Source: Bacillus weihaiensis (lineage in GTDB: Bacteria; Bacillota; Bacilli; Bacillales; Bacillaceae). Taken from it: 64,000 bases of DNA. Where the stretch lies: NCBI RefSeq assembly GCF_001889165.1, contig NZ_CP016020.1, forward strand, positions 3,260,501 through 3,324,500. The letters are read 5' to 3'. The notes beneath the pieces were generated by a model. That model was given only the letters and a program-made list of their open reading frames with translations. It had not been told where the DNA came from and searched no databases. Both the position numbers and the translations under genes were made by a program. This document shows, piece after piece, positions 1 to 9,143 of this stretch; within the stretch, counting starts at the first letter, position 1; each line of letters begins with the position of its first letter.

Positions 1-862
1 CTACATACCATCTAAATTCTCCGGGCTCCCATTCTACCGTGAATACATGAAAATCATCAGAAAATTTCTCGTTTTTTGGGAGCTTATACGCTTCTCCAGT
101 ATAGGTATGTGGATTTCCATAATGAATGGTTCCATGAACCGTTGACATGTCATGTCCGATTAATTCCATGATGTCAATTTCTCCACAAGCCGGCCAGCCT
201 GAATATGTCTCCATGTCACTTGGCATCATCCAAATTGCTGGCCATATCCCTTGACCCTCAGGTAATTTAGCTTTAATAGAAAAACGACCATATGTCCAGC
301 TTGCTTTCCCTTTTGTTGTTAGCTTAGCTGATGTATAGCGGTTCCCTTCATACCCTTCTTCATGTGCTTCCAAAATAAGCTGTTGATTTTGGATTCTTGC
401 ATTTTTTTCTCGGTTCGTATAATATTGCCATTCTTCATTTCCGAACCCATTTCCACCATCAACAAAATTCCATTTTGACTCATCAATACGAGCCTCAGTA
501 AATGTATCTTCCCACACTTCAATCCATGAGTGAGGTGTTATGTCATCATCTGTAAGCGTCACCATAACAGCTTGTAAAATACAATCTTTTTCGTCTGCTA
601 AAAAAAGAGTGATATATTTATTGATCGTTGAATCGACTCCTGTAATATCAGTCCCAGACTGATAAGGGTTTGTGACAGTACGGTCGGTCGGTACTTGGTC
701 TCCAGCTTTTATACGTAAAGGGTAAGAAGAAATCTTTACAGCCAGATGTTCACCAGATTCTACATCTGCCTGAATTTTTACTGCCCCTTCCCTTTCACCC
801 TTACTAACTTCATAGTGTAGGAGGTTCGAGTGCTCATTGTGTAATGTTCGATCTTTTTCCAA
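1..862 (-). CDS. GH16 endo-beta-glucanase (laminarinase-like), 3' end cut by window
   Basis: Hydrolyses beta-1,3 or mixed-linkage beta-glucan; the GH16 fold is clear from a WPAIWMMP segment (residues 207-214) and the retaining-enzyme signature EIDIME at 228-233, where E228 is the expected nucleophile, E233 the acid/base and D230 the helper. 287 residues are visible and the C-terminus lies beyond base 1. The start is a TTG at 862, preceded by AAGGAGAGGG; the frame upstream meets a stop with no other start. There is no signal peptide. About 110 residues of unrecognised beta-rich sequence precede the catalytic domain. The lack of a secretion signal suggests an enzyme acting on imported oligosaccharides, matching the sugar importer at 6-10 kb (inference). 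Exact glucan specificity cannot be read from the sequence. Confidence 0.88.
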   Translation of the reverse strand, partial: MEKDRTLHNEHSNLLHYEVSKGEREGAVKIQADVESGEHLAVKISSYPLRIKAGDQVPTDRTVTNPYQSGTDITGVDSTINKYITLFLADEKDCILQAVMVTLTDDDITPHSWIEVWEDTFTEARIDESKWNFVDGGNGFGNEEWQYYTNREKNARIQNQQLILEAHEEGYEGNRYTSAKLTTKGKASWTYGRFSIKAKLPEGQGIWPAIWMMPSDMETYSGWPACGEIDIMELIGHDMSTVHGTIHYGNPHTYTGEAYKLPKNEKFSDDFHVFTVEWEPGEFRWYV

Positions 863-1253
863 TGTTCCCTCTCCTTTTATCTCGTAATTTGTGCTTATCT
901 AATTGTACCTTTAACCCTCCGTCTCTATGAGTCAGTATATTTTGTATTCGGTTACAGAATTTTAGAAAGTATGTGTTAGCTTAGAACAATGCGTTCATGG
1001 ACTTTCTAAATTTCATACAAAAAAAGAGACTTATTTAGGTTATTAGCTCTAAATAAGTCTCTTTATAAAGGCTCTTTTTCGTGCTTTGTTGCTTTTTACT
1101 AGTAATAACAAAGAATAAAGTCATCATTCATACGGTCTATCTGGGTAAACCTGAAAGAAAGAGAGAAGATCCAGTCCTTAGGGTTTCTTAACAAAAGCAG
1201 TGATCTATACGAAAGCCGCCTAATGAATACTACCTACCGGTTCGTCACATTTA
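863..1253. other. Intergenic, 390 bp, one terminator only
   Basis: Between the GH16 gene and the small clamp-motif gene. It contains the terminator at 1023-1064. I see no other gene, RNA or clear promoter here. Confidence 0.6.
1023..1064 (-). terminator. Rho-independent terminator
   Basis: Perfect 16-bp stem (1023-1038 with 1049-1064) and 10-nt loop, followed on the minus strand by a T run. It lies about 190 bp downstream of the gene at 1254-1589 and separates it from the GH16 gene. Confidence 0.85.
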
Positions 1254-1589
1254 TTAAAACAGTGAAAGCTGTAACTCTTCTTCATGTTCTTCTTCTTTTT
1301 TCACTTGCAGCTTTTCTTTGTTTTCTGCTTCTTCTTGTTTTATGTTTAATTTATCAGTTTCGTTCACTTCATAGATGCAGTCAACTTGGTCGCGACTAAT
1401 AGCGTTAATTGTACCACGGTGATGTAGTTCCTCTAGATAACTTACAACATCGACATATAGTTTTGGTCTGCCTGTCGAGAATGTTTTACTAGTAAAACCA
1501 TGCTCCTCGATTAAGAAATTGCACAATGTTGTAGCAGAAACCTGCTTATTGTTCTTCAAATGATGATAAATAATACTAGATATATCCAT
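1254..1589 (-). CDS. Small winged-helix-like protein ending in a sliding-clamp binding motif
   Basis: 111 residues, family not recognised. Residues 1-70 look like a compact helical or winged-helix fold (three helices, then TGRPKLYVDVVSYLEEL and a short basic wing-like segment). Residues 80-106 are a very charged Glu/Lys linker. The last five residues are QLSLF, which matches the consensus pentapeptide (QL-S/D-LF) by which bacterial replication and repair proteins bind the DnaN beta clamp. Start ATG at 1589 has AAGGGGGGACAGG upstream. The layout, a folded head on a flexible tether with a terminal clamp motif, is typical of clamp clients. A role at replication forks or in mismatch/lesion handling is inference. 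It has its own terminator. Confidence 0.75.
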   Translation of the reverse strand: MDISSIIYHHLKNNKQVSATTLCNFLIEEHGFTSKTFSTGRPKLYVDVVSYLEELHHRGTINAISRDQVDCIYEVNETDKLNIKQEEAENKEKLQVKKEEEHEEELQLSLF

Positions 1590-1737
1590 CCTGTCCCCCC
1601 TTATTGTCCATCACTTTATTTGTTTCTACTTATTCACCAGAGATAAACAAGATCATAATAAAAATAATGATACTTTTTATATGATCAAATGTAAAACGGT
1701 AAAGATAAGTAAAGTAAAGGCAAGGATTTAGGATACG

Positions 1738-2733
1738 CTATTTATTCACTATATCATCAATCTTCCTTAACTCTTCCGCGGTAAACGCCACTTGATCTAA
1801 AGCAGCCACATTTTCCTCCAGCTGGCTTACTTTACTGGCACCAATTAAGGCAGATGTTACATCAGCCTCTCTTCTTAATACCCAAGCTAACGCCATTTGC
1901 GCGAGTGATTGTCCTCTTTCTTGAGCCAGTGTGTGTAAGCTTTGGACTTTCACCATCACTTCACTTGTTACATCTTCTTCGTTTAAGAAGCTCTTAGATT
2001 TTTTTGCTCTCGAATCACTAGGAATTCCATTTATATAACGATTCGTTAACAATCCTTGTGCTAAAGGAACAAAGGCTATACAGCCGGCACCATGCTGATG
2101 AAGAAAGGAGGTTAATCCATTCTCGACTTCTCTATTAAACATAGAATATGGAACTTGGTTGATTAAAAGCGGTGTTCCTAATTCATTCAGAATATTTACT
2201 GCCTTTTCTGTTTCTTCTACTCCGTAATTAGAAATCCCAATATACAAAGCTTTTCCTTGCCTCACCAATTGATCCAAAGCCATCATGGTTTCCTCAAGAG
2301 GTGTTTCAGGATCTGGTCGATGATGATAGAAAATATCAACATAATCTAGGCCCATTCGTTTCAGACTTTGATCTAAGCTTGAAACTAAATATTTCTTTGA
2401 GCCCCAGTCTCCATAAGGACCCGGCCACATGGAGTATCCAGCCTTTGTAGAGATGATCATCTCGTCTCGATAATGCGTCAAATCCTTTTGAAGAATTCTC
2501 CCAAATGTCTCTTCAGCTGAGCCAGGAGGTGGACCGTAATTGTTTGCTAGGTCGAAATGAGTAATTCCTAAGTCAAATGCCCTGTGGATGAGAGCACGTC
2601 CGTTTTCAAAGGAATCCTCCCCACCAAAGTTATGCCAAAGACCAAGCGATAAAGCTGGTAGTTTTAATCCTGAGTTACCGCAACGATTATATATCATCTT
2701 TTCATATCTCGTTTCATTCGGTTGAAAAAGCAT
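1738..2733 (-). CDS. Aldo/keto reductase, YghZ (glyceraldehyde-3-phosphate reductase) type
   Basis: NADPH-dependent reductase of the AKR superfamily, 331 residues. The catalytic tetrad is visible: D61 and Y66 in DLANNYG, K97 in ISTKAGY, and a histidine in FYHHRPD (137/138). The GPPPGSAEE loop and the YSMWPGPYGDWGSKKYL segment are characteristic of YghZ/Kv-beta-like members that reduce L-glyceraldehyde 3-phosphate or methylglyoxal. Start ATG has GGAGGT six bases upstream. It follows the yesN-like gene by 30 bp on the same strand, so it is probably co-transcribed with the regulator pair. Substrate here is uncertain; a role in sugar catabolism or detoxification is inference. Confidence 0.88.
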   Translation of the reverse strand: MLFQPNETRYEKMIYNRCGNSGLKLPALSLGLWHNFGGEDSFENGRALIHRAFDLGITHFDLANNYGPPPGSAEETFGRILQKDLTHYRDEMIISTKAGYSMWPGPYGDWGSKKYLVSSLDQSLKRMGLDYVDIFYHHRPDPETPLEETMMALDQLVRQGKALYIGISNYGVEETEKAVNILNELGTPLLINQVPYSMFNREVENGLTSFLHQHGAGCIAFVPLAQGLLTNRYINGIPSDSRAKKSKSFLNEEDVTSEVMVKVQSLHTLAQERGQSLAQMALAWVLRREADVTSALIGASKVSQLEENVAALDQVAFTAEELRKIDDIVNK

Positions 2734-2763
2734 AGGTAAACCTCCAATTTAGTTTTAGTATCT

Positions 2764-4284
2764 TTACGATTCTCGGAATTCCTTGGGAGAAATCCCTTCT
2801 AATTCACGAAATACTCGAGCAAATTGCTTAGGGTTTTTATACCCCACCATCTCACTAATTTCTAGCACCTTATGATCTGACTCTTTTAATAATTTTTTAG
2901 ATTCTTTTATTCTAATTTTTTTCAAGTAATCAACAAAGTTATGTCCTGTATACTCTTTAAATGTGTGACTAAAATAAGAGTAATTTAGTGAGATATAATT
3001 GGACACGACGGCTAAGTTTAAATCTTTATGAAAGTTTTCATGAATGTAGGCAATAGCCTTTTCCATGTATTTCTGTTCAGAATAGACAGTCTTCACTTGT
3101 TTGACGTATTCATGTAGTCTCGTTACTAAATCTTCAACAGCATAAAAATAATCGTAAAAATGCTCATAATGGTAAATATATCCCACTTTATTATAATACT
3201 TAAAGATTTGGATCGATTCTTTCCCGAGTTTATTAAAGAAATAATCAAATACATCTGTATTGAATCTCTTACTCAGATCCTCAATATACATGATCGGTTG
3301 ACTTGATATTCTTTCATAATCAAAAATGCTTAAAAGGTGTAACCTTAATTCTTTTTCACGTTCCGTTCCAATCATATTCGAAACCTTGTGGATAAGATCT
3401 AAAGGGAGTTCCACCGACATTGTCTTTTCTTTGATCTCTTCATATGAAATAAGGATCGAGCGAGGATATAGAAAATGGTACTTCCACGTATACGTTGCTT
3501 GATTATATGCTTCTTTTAATTTTTTCAATTTCATATGCTTTTCACTAATTGAAAGTCGACATTTTATATACTTTTCTTCAGATATGACTTTTTTCAAGTA
3601 ATGGAAAACCTCTATTTGTGAAAGAATGAATACAATATTATCGTCTTTGTCACAAAAGTAAATAAATGAACTCATTTCCTTTGAAAAGTGTCTTTCTATT
3701 AAAGGTTTTATAGAATCGATGTATTCATTTGCAGTTAATGCTTCATTACTTTTAATTAACCCAATATAATATCCCTCAGAGAATTGGGATAGATGTAACT
3801 TTTCGCTGATTCTTTGAATCTCATCCTCACCAATATTGGGATTTAACAAAATATTATTTAGCTGACTTGATCGGAATTCACTCTTCTGTTGATCCTCTTT
3901 CAAGGAAGTTGACACGAACTCATTTAAAATTTTATTGATTGTCTGAAATAGCTCAGCCCGATTAATTGGTTTTAATAAATAATCCTTTACCTTGCATTTA
4001 ATGGCTTCTTTTGCATATTGAAAATCATCATATCCACTCAGGATAATAAGAGCCGGGTTATATCCTTTATCTTGAATATGGTGAATCAGCTCTATCCCAG
4101 ACATCCCTGGCATTTTTATATCTGTTATGACTATATCGATGTCATTCTCATTCAATACTTGCAATGCTTCCTCACCATTCATCGCAACAAAAGTCTTAAT
4201 CTTATCAGCAAATTCTCTGTTTATCATTGCTTGTATGCCTAGTCGGATGTTCTTTTCATCATCTACTATTACAATCTTATACAT
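2764..4284 (-). CDS. YesN-type response regulator with AraC DNA-binding domain
   Basis: 506 residues. An N-terminal receiver domain (about 1-120) carries the acidic pair D8/D9, the phosphoacceptor D55 in ITDIKMPG and the KP pair in LLKPINRAEL. A central region of about 270 residues has no recognised motif. The last 100 residues are an AraC/XylS double helix-turn-helix ending in the family signature VGYKNPKQFARVFRELEGISPKEFR. Partner of the kinase whose gene ends 22 bp upstream; such pairs usually activate the neighbouring carbohydrate ABC importer. The start ATG is preceded by AGGGGGGCGTCTTAC. Confidence 0.92.
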   Translation of the reverse strand: MYKIVIVDDEKNIRLGIQAMINREFADKIKTFVAMNGEEALQVLNENDIDIVITDIKMPGMSGIELIHHIQDKGYNPALIILSGYDDFQYAKEAIKCKVKDYLLKPINRAELFQTINKILNEFVSTSLKEDQQKSEFRSSQLNNILLNPNIGEDEIQRISEKLHLSQFSEGYYIGLIKSNEALTANEYIDSIKPLIERHFSKEMSSFIYFCDKDDNIVFILSQIEVFHYLKKVISEEKYIKCRLSISEKHMKLKKLKEAYNQATYTWKYHFLYPRSILISYEEIKEKTMSVELPLDLIHKVSNMIGTEREKELRLHLLSIFDYERISSQPIMYIEDLSKRFNTDVFDYFFNKLGKESIQIFKYYNKVGYIYHYEHFYDYFYAVEDLVTRLHEYVKQVKTVYSEQKYMEKAIAYIHENFHKDLNLAVVSNYISLNYSYFSHTFKEYTGHNFVDYLKKIRIKESKKLLKESDHKVLEISEMVGYKNPKQFARVFRELEGISPKEFRES

Positions 4285-4306
4285 GTAAGACGCCCCCCTT
4301 ATTCCA

Positions 4307-6148
4307 CTAGTAAGGCAACAATACCGCTACTTTCGTGTAGCTTTCTTCTTTACTCTCTATTTGTAATCCATACTCTGAGCCATAATGTAATTGGATTCGT
4401 TCATTCACATTCTTAAGACCGATTCCACCACTTTTAGATTGCTGCAAGTCCTTCACTTGCTCTTGATTTGCTCCTATTTTATCGGTTAGTTCTTTTATAG
4501 CATCTTTGCTCATTCCTATACCGTTGTCAACAACCTCAATTTCAATCCACTCTTTCTTGACGGAAGCATTTATTTCTATAATCCCCATTTCAGTAGAAAG
4601 GATGGGAGTTAATCCATGTTTCACAGCATTTTCAACGATAGGCTGCAATGACATTTTTAGGATTTGTTGATCTTTTAATTCAAGAGGAACGTTTATATTT
4701 ACTTTTAAACGATGGTCGAGGCGTAGATTCATAATATCAATGTAGTTTTGGATATGAGCAATTTCTTCAGTTAACGTAACAAAATCATGCTTCCACCTTA
4801 AGTTATACCTCATCATTTCTCCTAATGAAGTTAATGAATCAGAGATATCATACTTACCTTCAATTTCTGCCATCATTTTAATGTTTTCTAATGTGTTGTA
4901 TAAAAAATGAGAGTCAATCTGAGTTTTAAGCGCTTTTAATTCCGCTTCCTTCGTAGCCGCCTGTTTATTAACAGTTTCCGCTATCAAGCCATTTATTTTA
5001 CTTAGCATTTCTTTAAAATGATAAGCAAGCTTTGCAAACTCTCCTTGTCCGGAAATATCGACAGAAGCTGAAAACTCTCCTCTTTTTACCCTTTCCATCG
5101 TATCAATTAGCTTATACATTTTCTTCAATAAAAGTGAGATCAGTAAATACGTAATGATTGATAGAATAATAACTAAAAAGAGCGTTCCTCCTACGATAAA
5201 ATTCCTGGTTTGTTTAATTTGTGCATAAATATCTTCTAAAGAGATAAGATTCAACATATGTGAATCAATATCTTCTATATATGTGGATACAACTAAGTAT
5301 GGTATATCCTGATGATGAAATTGAAAGGTTGCCTTCTCTTTTTGATAAAAGTGAGACAGCTGATCTAGGATAAGTGCCGAGTCAATATTCTGTTCTTCTA
5401 AAAAAGTATTCTTCTTATTTTGAAACAGATTCATAGTAGAATCAAAAACAATCAGCTCCGATTTTTCCTCTTGGATGTTACTAAACATTTTGGGGAAGAA
5501 ATTCTTTAACAGCATACTAATTTCAACAATTCCTAAATGTTCATCCTTTGGGTACTCAATTTCTCGAAGAAGAGAAATTCTCGGATCATTATTGGATAAT
5601 TCGTAGCGTTCAAGTAAATCCTTGTCATTTGCGGCAAAAGCCCAATACTCCACTCCATTTCTTTCGATTACCTCATCCATCCAGGTAACAGAAGAAATCC
5701 GATTTTCACTAAAAATAAGAGGCCACATCTCTGTTACATAGGGATTATTTGTATAAATACGGATATGTTGAATTGTTGGATTATTTTGTTGAAGCTTTGC
5801 TACGTTGGAAAACGCATTCATTTTAAAGTCTATTAATTCATTCACATTTGTCTCATTTCTTGTTTCAATGTAATCAATAAACTCATGATCTGAGGTTACT
5901 AGTTGTGCCGTTCTTCTCATCGACTCTATATTATTGCGAATATGAATATTTTCAATTTCTAATAAGGACTCATTTTTATTTGTAATATCATTAATGGCAT
6001 TCTCATAAAGCTGGTTTGAATAATAGATCGTAAACGTAATAGCTGGGATCATAAAAATGATCACATACAAAGAGATTAATTTATTTGGCAATGATAGTTG
6101 CTCTATTTTATCTTTCATTTTCAGAAGTATCTTTCTCAACCATATCAC
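4307..6148 (-). CDS. YesM-type sensor histidine kinase
   Basis: 613 residues, membrane-bound. Transmembrane helix 1 is at about 22-43, an extracellular sensing domain of about 270 residues follows, transmembrane helix 2 is at about 317-342, then a HAMP linker. The His_kinase (LytS/YesM-type) core has H414 in QIDSHFLYNTLENIKMM, and the ATPase domain has VENAVKHG, the GIGM box and GGIGLKNVNERI. It should phosphorylate the response regulator encoded just downstream and, by family habit, sense a sugar or its binding protein. The first ATG is kept as the start, although its ribosome site (AGGA, 12 bases away) is poor. A terminator at 6197-6225 separates it from the upstream importer. Confidence 0.92.
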   Translation of the reverse strand: MIWLRKILLKMKDKIEQLSLPNKLISLYVIIFMIPAITFTIYYSNQLYENAINDITNKNESLLEIENIHIRNNIESMRRTAQLVTSDHEFIDYIETRNETNVNELIDFKMNAFSNVAKLQQNNPTIQHIRIYTNNPYVTEMWPLIFSENRISSVTWMDEVIERNGVEYWAFAANDKDLLERYELSNNDPRISLLREIEYPKDEHLGIVEISMLLKNFFPKMFSNIQEEKSELIVFDSTMNLFQNKKNTFLEEQNIDSALILDQLSHFYQKEKATFQFHHQDIPYLVVSTYIEDIDSHMLNLISLEDIYAQIKQTRNFIVGGTLFLVIILSIITYLLISLLLKKMYKLIDTMERVKRGEFSASVDISGQGEFAKLAYHFKEMLSKINGLIAETVNKQAATKEAELKALKTQIDSHFLYNTLENIKMMAEIEGKYDISDSLTSLGEMMRYNLRWKHDFVTLTEEIAHIQNYIDIMNLRLDHRLKVNINVPLELKDQQILKMSLQPIVENAVKHGLTPILSTEMGIIEINASVKKEWIEIEVVDNGIGMSKDAIKELTDKIGANQEQVKDLQQSKSGGIGLKNVNERIQLHYGSEYGLQIESKEESYTKVAVLLPY

Positions 6149-6196
6149 GTCCAGTTCCTATCTTACATCTCTAGTATCATATCATGAGACGTAATG

Positions 6197-6225
6197 AAAA
6201 ACCCAGATTTTCCGTCTGGGTTTTT
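6197..6225 (-). terminator. Terminator after the binding-protein gene
   Basis: 11-bp perfect stem AAAAACCCAGA/TCTGGGTTTTT with a 7-nt loop, 12 bp after the stop of the binding-protein gene. It would make the importer and the two-component genes separate transcripts, or let partial read-through set their ratio. Confidence 0.85.
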
Positions 6226-6236
6226 CTTACATTCTC

Positions 6237-7895
6237 TTATTCTGTAGCTGCGTCTAGTTTTGCTTTATTAGACTCATAAATCGTTTGTTGATATTCCTTT
6301 ACTTTCTCGAACCCAAACTTATCACGTTTTTGGATAAATTCATCAAACACTTTGTCGAACTCTTTGTCAGATTCAGCTAATAGTAAGTGTGGTAATGTTT
6401 TTCCCCACTCTTGAGCAATCTTACTTGCTGCAACACCTTCAGCTGAAGTTCCTGTAGGATTTATACCATCAAACTCTGCAAAACTCTTTGTTTTTCCTTT
6501 CGTCCAATCCTCCATTTGTTTGAAAGGTTCAGCGGTTGGAGGTAACCATTGTAGGTTCATATTTGTATCCATTAACATCCAATATTTATAAGAAGCACCA
6601 TACTTTTGATCAAACGCTGCACGATCAGAATTTAGTAATTCTAATACTTCTGATGTAAACTGTGGCTTACCATCTACTACTTCATAAGTAGAACCTTCTT
6701 TACCAAGGTATAAGTCTTTTTGACCCTCTTCACTAATAAGGTAGCTTAAGAAACGGATGGCTCTTTCTTTATCTTTTACATCTTTAGAAATTAATGTTAC
6801 AGTCCAGCCTGAAATACTATCTCCAGCAAGAGTTGGTTCATCTTGATTAGAATTTGCCGGTCCATCCACTGCAATGTATACTGAATTAGGATCTTTAGCA
6901 TATAATGCTTGTTGCTGAGCTGCGAAATCACTGCGTTGATACAGCATTGCAAAGTAACGGCCTTGTGCAATTTTTTCTTCCATTTGTGGACGTTTATCAA
7001 TGAAAATGTCTTTTGCTAAAAGTCCTTTTTCATTTGCCTCTCTAAATGTTTTTAACCAGTTAATATAATCAGGATCTGTCGTGCGATCGTACACTTCCCC
7101 GTCTTTTTCCATCGGAAGAGCTAAGAAATTTTGTAAATAAAGTTCTAAAGAACTATTTCCTACATCTGTAAATTCATTCATTCCAAATGGAATTAATGGA
7201 GCACCGTTTACTTCTGGGAATTTCTCTTTAGCTGCCTCAAGTGCACTTAAAAATCCTTCTGGTGTTGACATATCTGGGCTACCAATCGCTTCGTACATAT
7301 CTTTTCTTACTAAGAACGTTTGGTTTGATGGTTTTAGATCTTTGTATTTTTCGAAATCTTTAGGTGATGACGATGCATTAGGATATCCGTATACATTGCC
7401 ATTTTCTTGTTTGTACCACTCTAATTTTGCAGGATCTGTTACTTTAAAGAAGTATGGATCATAATTCTCTGCTAGTTCATTTAATGGTAAAACCAGTTCA
7501 CCTTCTGCCATTTTCTTCACAGCATCTTCCCACCAGCCAATTGTAATAAAATCTGGTAGTTTACCTGACGCAATCATTGTATTCATTTTTTCTGCTTCGT
7601 TCCCAGCTGGAGAGATGAAGTTGATTGAAACTCCTGTTTTGTCAGTTACATATTTTGAAACTTCATCTTCTCCCCACTTGCTAGCAAACCAAGAGAAATT
7701 TATATACCAATCGAATGTAATTGGCGATGTATCTACTTTCCAACCAGGCTCATCCTCTGTTAAAGTTGTCTTTGGCTTCTCATCAGAGGAAGCGGTTTCA
7801 TTTTTTGTTCCATTTGAACATCCAGCAAATATGGCTAAAAATAATGAAGTAATGACTACTAAGATAACACTTTTTGATACGAACTTTTTGCTCAT
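6237..7895 (-). CDS. LplA-type extracellular sugar-binding lipoprotein
   Basis: Family 1 type solute-binding protein of a CUT1-like carbohydrate importer, 552 residues from the chosen start. The N-terminus is a lipoprotein signal: Lys-rich start, hydrophobic core VILVVITSLFLAI, then FAGC with the lipidated cysteine at residue 26. The large size (over 500 residues) is typical of LplA proteins rather than MalE. The frame stays open 33 codons further upstream, but the ATG at 7895 has AGAGGGG nine bases ahead and gives a proper signal peptide. It lies downstream of the two permease genes with a 334-bp gap. No ATPase gene is present, as usual for this class, which shares MsmX-like ATPases. Confidence 0.9.
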   Translation of the reverse strand: MSKKFVSKSVILVVITSLFLAIFAGCSNGTKNETASSDEKPKTTLTEDEPGWKVDTSPITFDWYINFSWFASKWGEDEVSKYVTDKTGVSINFISPAGNEAEKMNTMIASGKLPDFITIGWWEDAVKKMAEGELVLPLNELAENYDPYFFKVTDPAKLEWYKQENGNVYGYPNASSSPKDFEKYKDLKPSNQTFLVRKDMYEAIGSPDMSTPEGFLSALEAAKEKFPEVNGAPLIPFGMNEFTDVGNSSLELYLQNFLALPMEKDGEVYDRTTDPDYINWLKTFREANEKGLLAKDIFIDKRPQMEEKIAQGRYFAMLYQRSDFAAQQQALYAKDPNSVYIAVDGPANSNQDEPTLAGDSISGWTVTLISKDVKDKERAIRFLSYLISEEGQKDLYLGKEGSTYEVVDGKPQFTSEVLELLNSDRAAFDQKYGASYKYWMLMDTNMNLQWLPPTAEPFKQMEDWTKGKTKSFAEFDGINPTGTSAEGVAASKIAQEWGKTLPHLLLAESDKEFDKVFDEFIQKRDKFGFEKVKEYQQTIYESNKAKLDAATE

Positions 7896-8229
7896 TATAA
7901 TTGTACCCCTCTCTTTTTTCCTATTCTTCTGTAAACCTAAGCGGATGTTTTTTATCGATATGAGAGAAGTGAAGCATAGATAATAGTTTATCACTCATAT
8001 CCAATCATGAACAAGAACTCTCCTGAGTAGAAGACTCACTTTTTTAAGTGAATGTAGACCTGGGGGATGAACAGCTTCACCTTCAAAAGGTTTCTAAGCT
8101 TCTACAAATCCACTGTATAAAGCAAGTCTTCCAAAAAGAGATCTTGATAAGCTAGCGTAATCCGCTTATTATCCAGATTTTTATAAAAATCCTTCATAGG
8201 AAGGAATTTCTACCATTTTTACACCTTGC
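7896..8229. other. Gap between permease and binding-protein genes
   Basis: 334 bp. It contains a perfect 16-bp palindrome GATTTTTATAAAAATC (8176-8191) directly followed by a 5-bp hairpin CCTTC/GGAAG (8191-8204). On the minus strand these sit just after the last permease stop. They may be an attenuator or an mRNA stabiliser that alters binding-protein expression; I see no gene. Confidence 0.5.
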
Positions 8230-9129
8230 TTATCCCTTAACAGAACCAATCAACATTCCTTTTACAAAATATTTTTGTAAGAATGGATAAACAAGAACAA
8301 TTGGTAATGTCGTAACAACCATTGTTGCAAGCTTAATAGATTGAGATGTTACGGTTTTTGTTGTGATGCCACCAGGTGCATTAAGCATCATTTGATTAGA
8401 GCTTGATTCGGCAACCACTTTATACAAGTAGGTTTGAATCGGCTGCAATTCAGGGTTATTAACAAAGATGACACCAGCAAAGTAATCATTCCATTGGTAC
8501 ACACCTTGGAATAAAGCTATTGTTGCAATAACAGGCATCGATAATGGAATAACGACCTTTAAGAAAATCATAATATCATTCGCTCCATCAATTTTCGCAG
8601 CTTCCTCTAAAGAGGCTGGTAATTCTCTAAAGAAGGAAACAAAGATAATTAAGTGAAAGAAGTTGAACATGGTTGGGATAACATAAACTAAGAAGTTATC
8701 AAATAGTCCAAGATCTCGTATTAATAGGAAGTAAGGAATGAGGCCACCACTGAAGAACATCGTGATAACTCCAATGAACATATAAATTTTCCTTCCATAT
8801 AACTCTTTCCGAGATAATGCATAGGCAACCATCGCAGTAAAGAACACATGTGTAACGGTACCTAAAATTGTTTTCGCAATTGTGACACCAAATGAAGTGA
8901 CAATACCCGGATTTGCAAACACCGCTTTATAATTTTCTAGAGTGAATTCTCTCGGCCACCAATAAATGCCACCCTTCATTGCATCAATCCCATCATTTAG
9001 TGAATTAACGAGTACATACCAAATGGGATAAAGAGTAATAAAACAGATGATTAGCATTATAAACATATTGACGTTATCAAAGATATACTCACTTGTTGTC
9101 CGGCGATTTTTCTTAAAGAGCTTTAGCAT
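8230..9129 (-). CDS. LplC-type carbohydrate ABC permease
   Basis: 299 residues, six predicted transmembrane helices, AraQ/CarB family. The EAA loop that docks the ATPase reads EEAAKIDGANDIMIFLKVV then IPLSMP. The C-terminus FVKGMLIGSVKG is the conserved end of this subfamily. It starts 14 bp after the stop of the partner permease, so the two are co-expressed. Together with the binding protein it forms an importer for oligosaccharides, uronides or glucan fragments; the nearby GH16 enzyme points to beta-glucan oligomers (inference). Confidence 0.92.
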   Translation of the reverse strand: MLKLFKKNRRTTSEYIFDNVNMFIMLIICFITLYPIWYVLVNSLNDGIDAMKGGIYWWPREFTLENYKAVFANPGIVTSFGVTIAKTILGTVTHVFFTAMVAYALSRKELYGRKIYMFIGVITMFFSGGLIPYFLLIRDLGLFDNFLVYVIPTMFNFFHLIIFVSFFRELPASLEEAAKIDGANDIMIFLKVVIPLSMPVIATIALFQGVYQWNDYFAGVIFVNNPELQPIQTYLYKVVAESSSNQMMLNAPGGITTKTVTSQSIKLATMVVTTLPIVLVYPFLQKYFVKGMLIGSVKG

Positions 9130-9143
9130 TTGTTTCCCACCTC

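Noticed and set aside
319-522. 67-codon minus-strand frame inside the GH16 gene
   Set aside because: It is an out-of-frame shadow of the glucanase reading frame.
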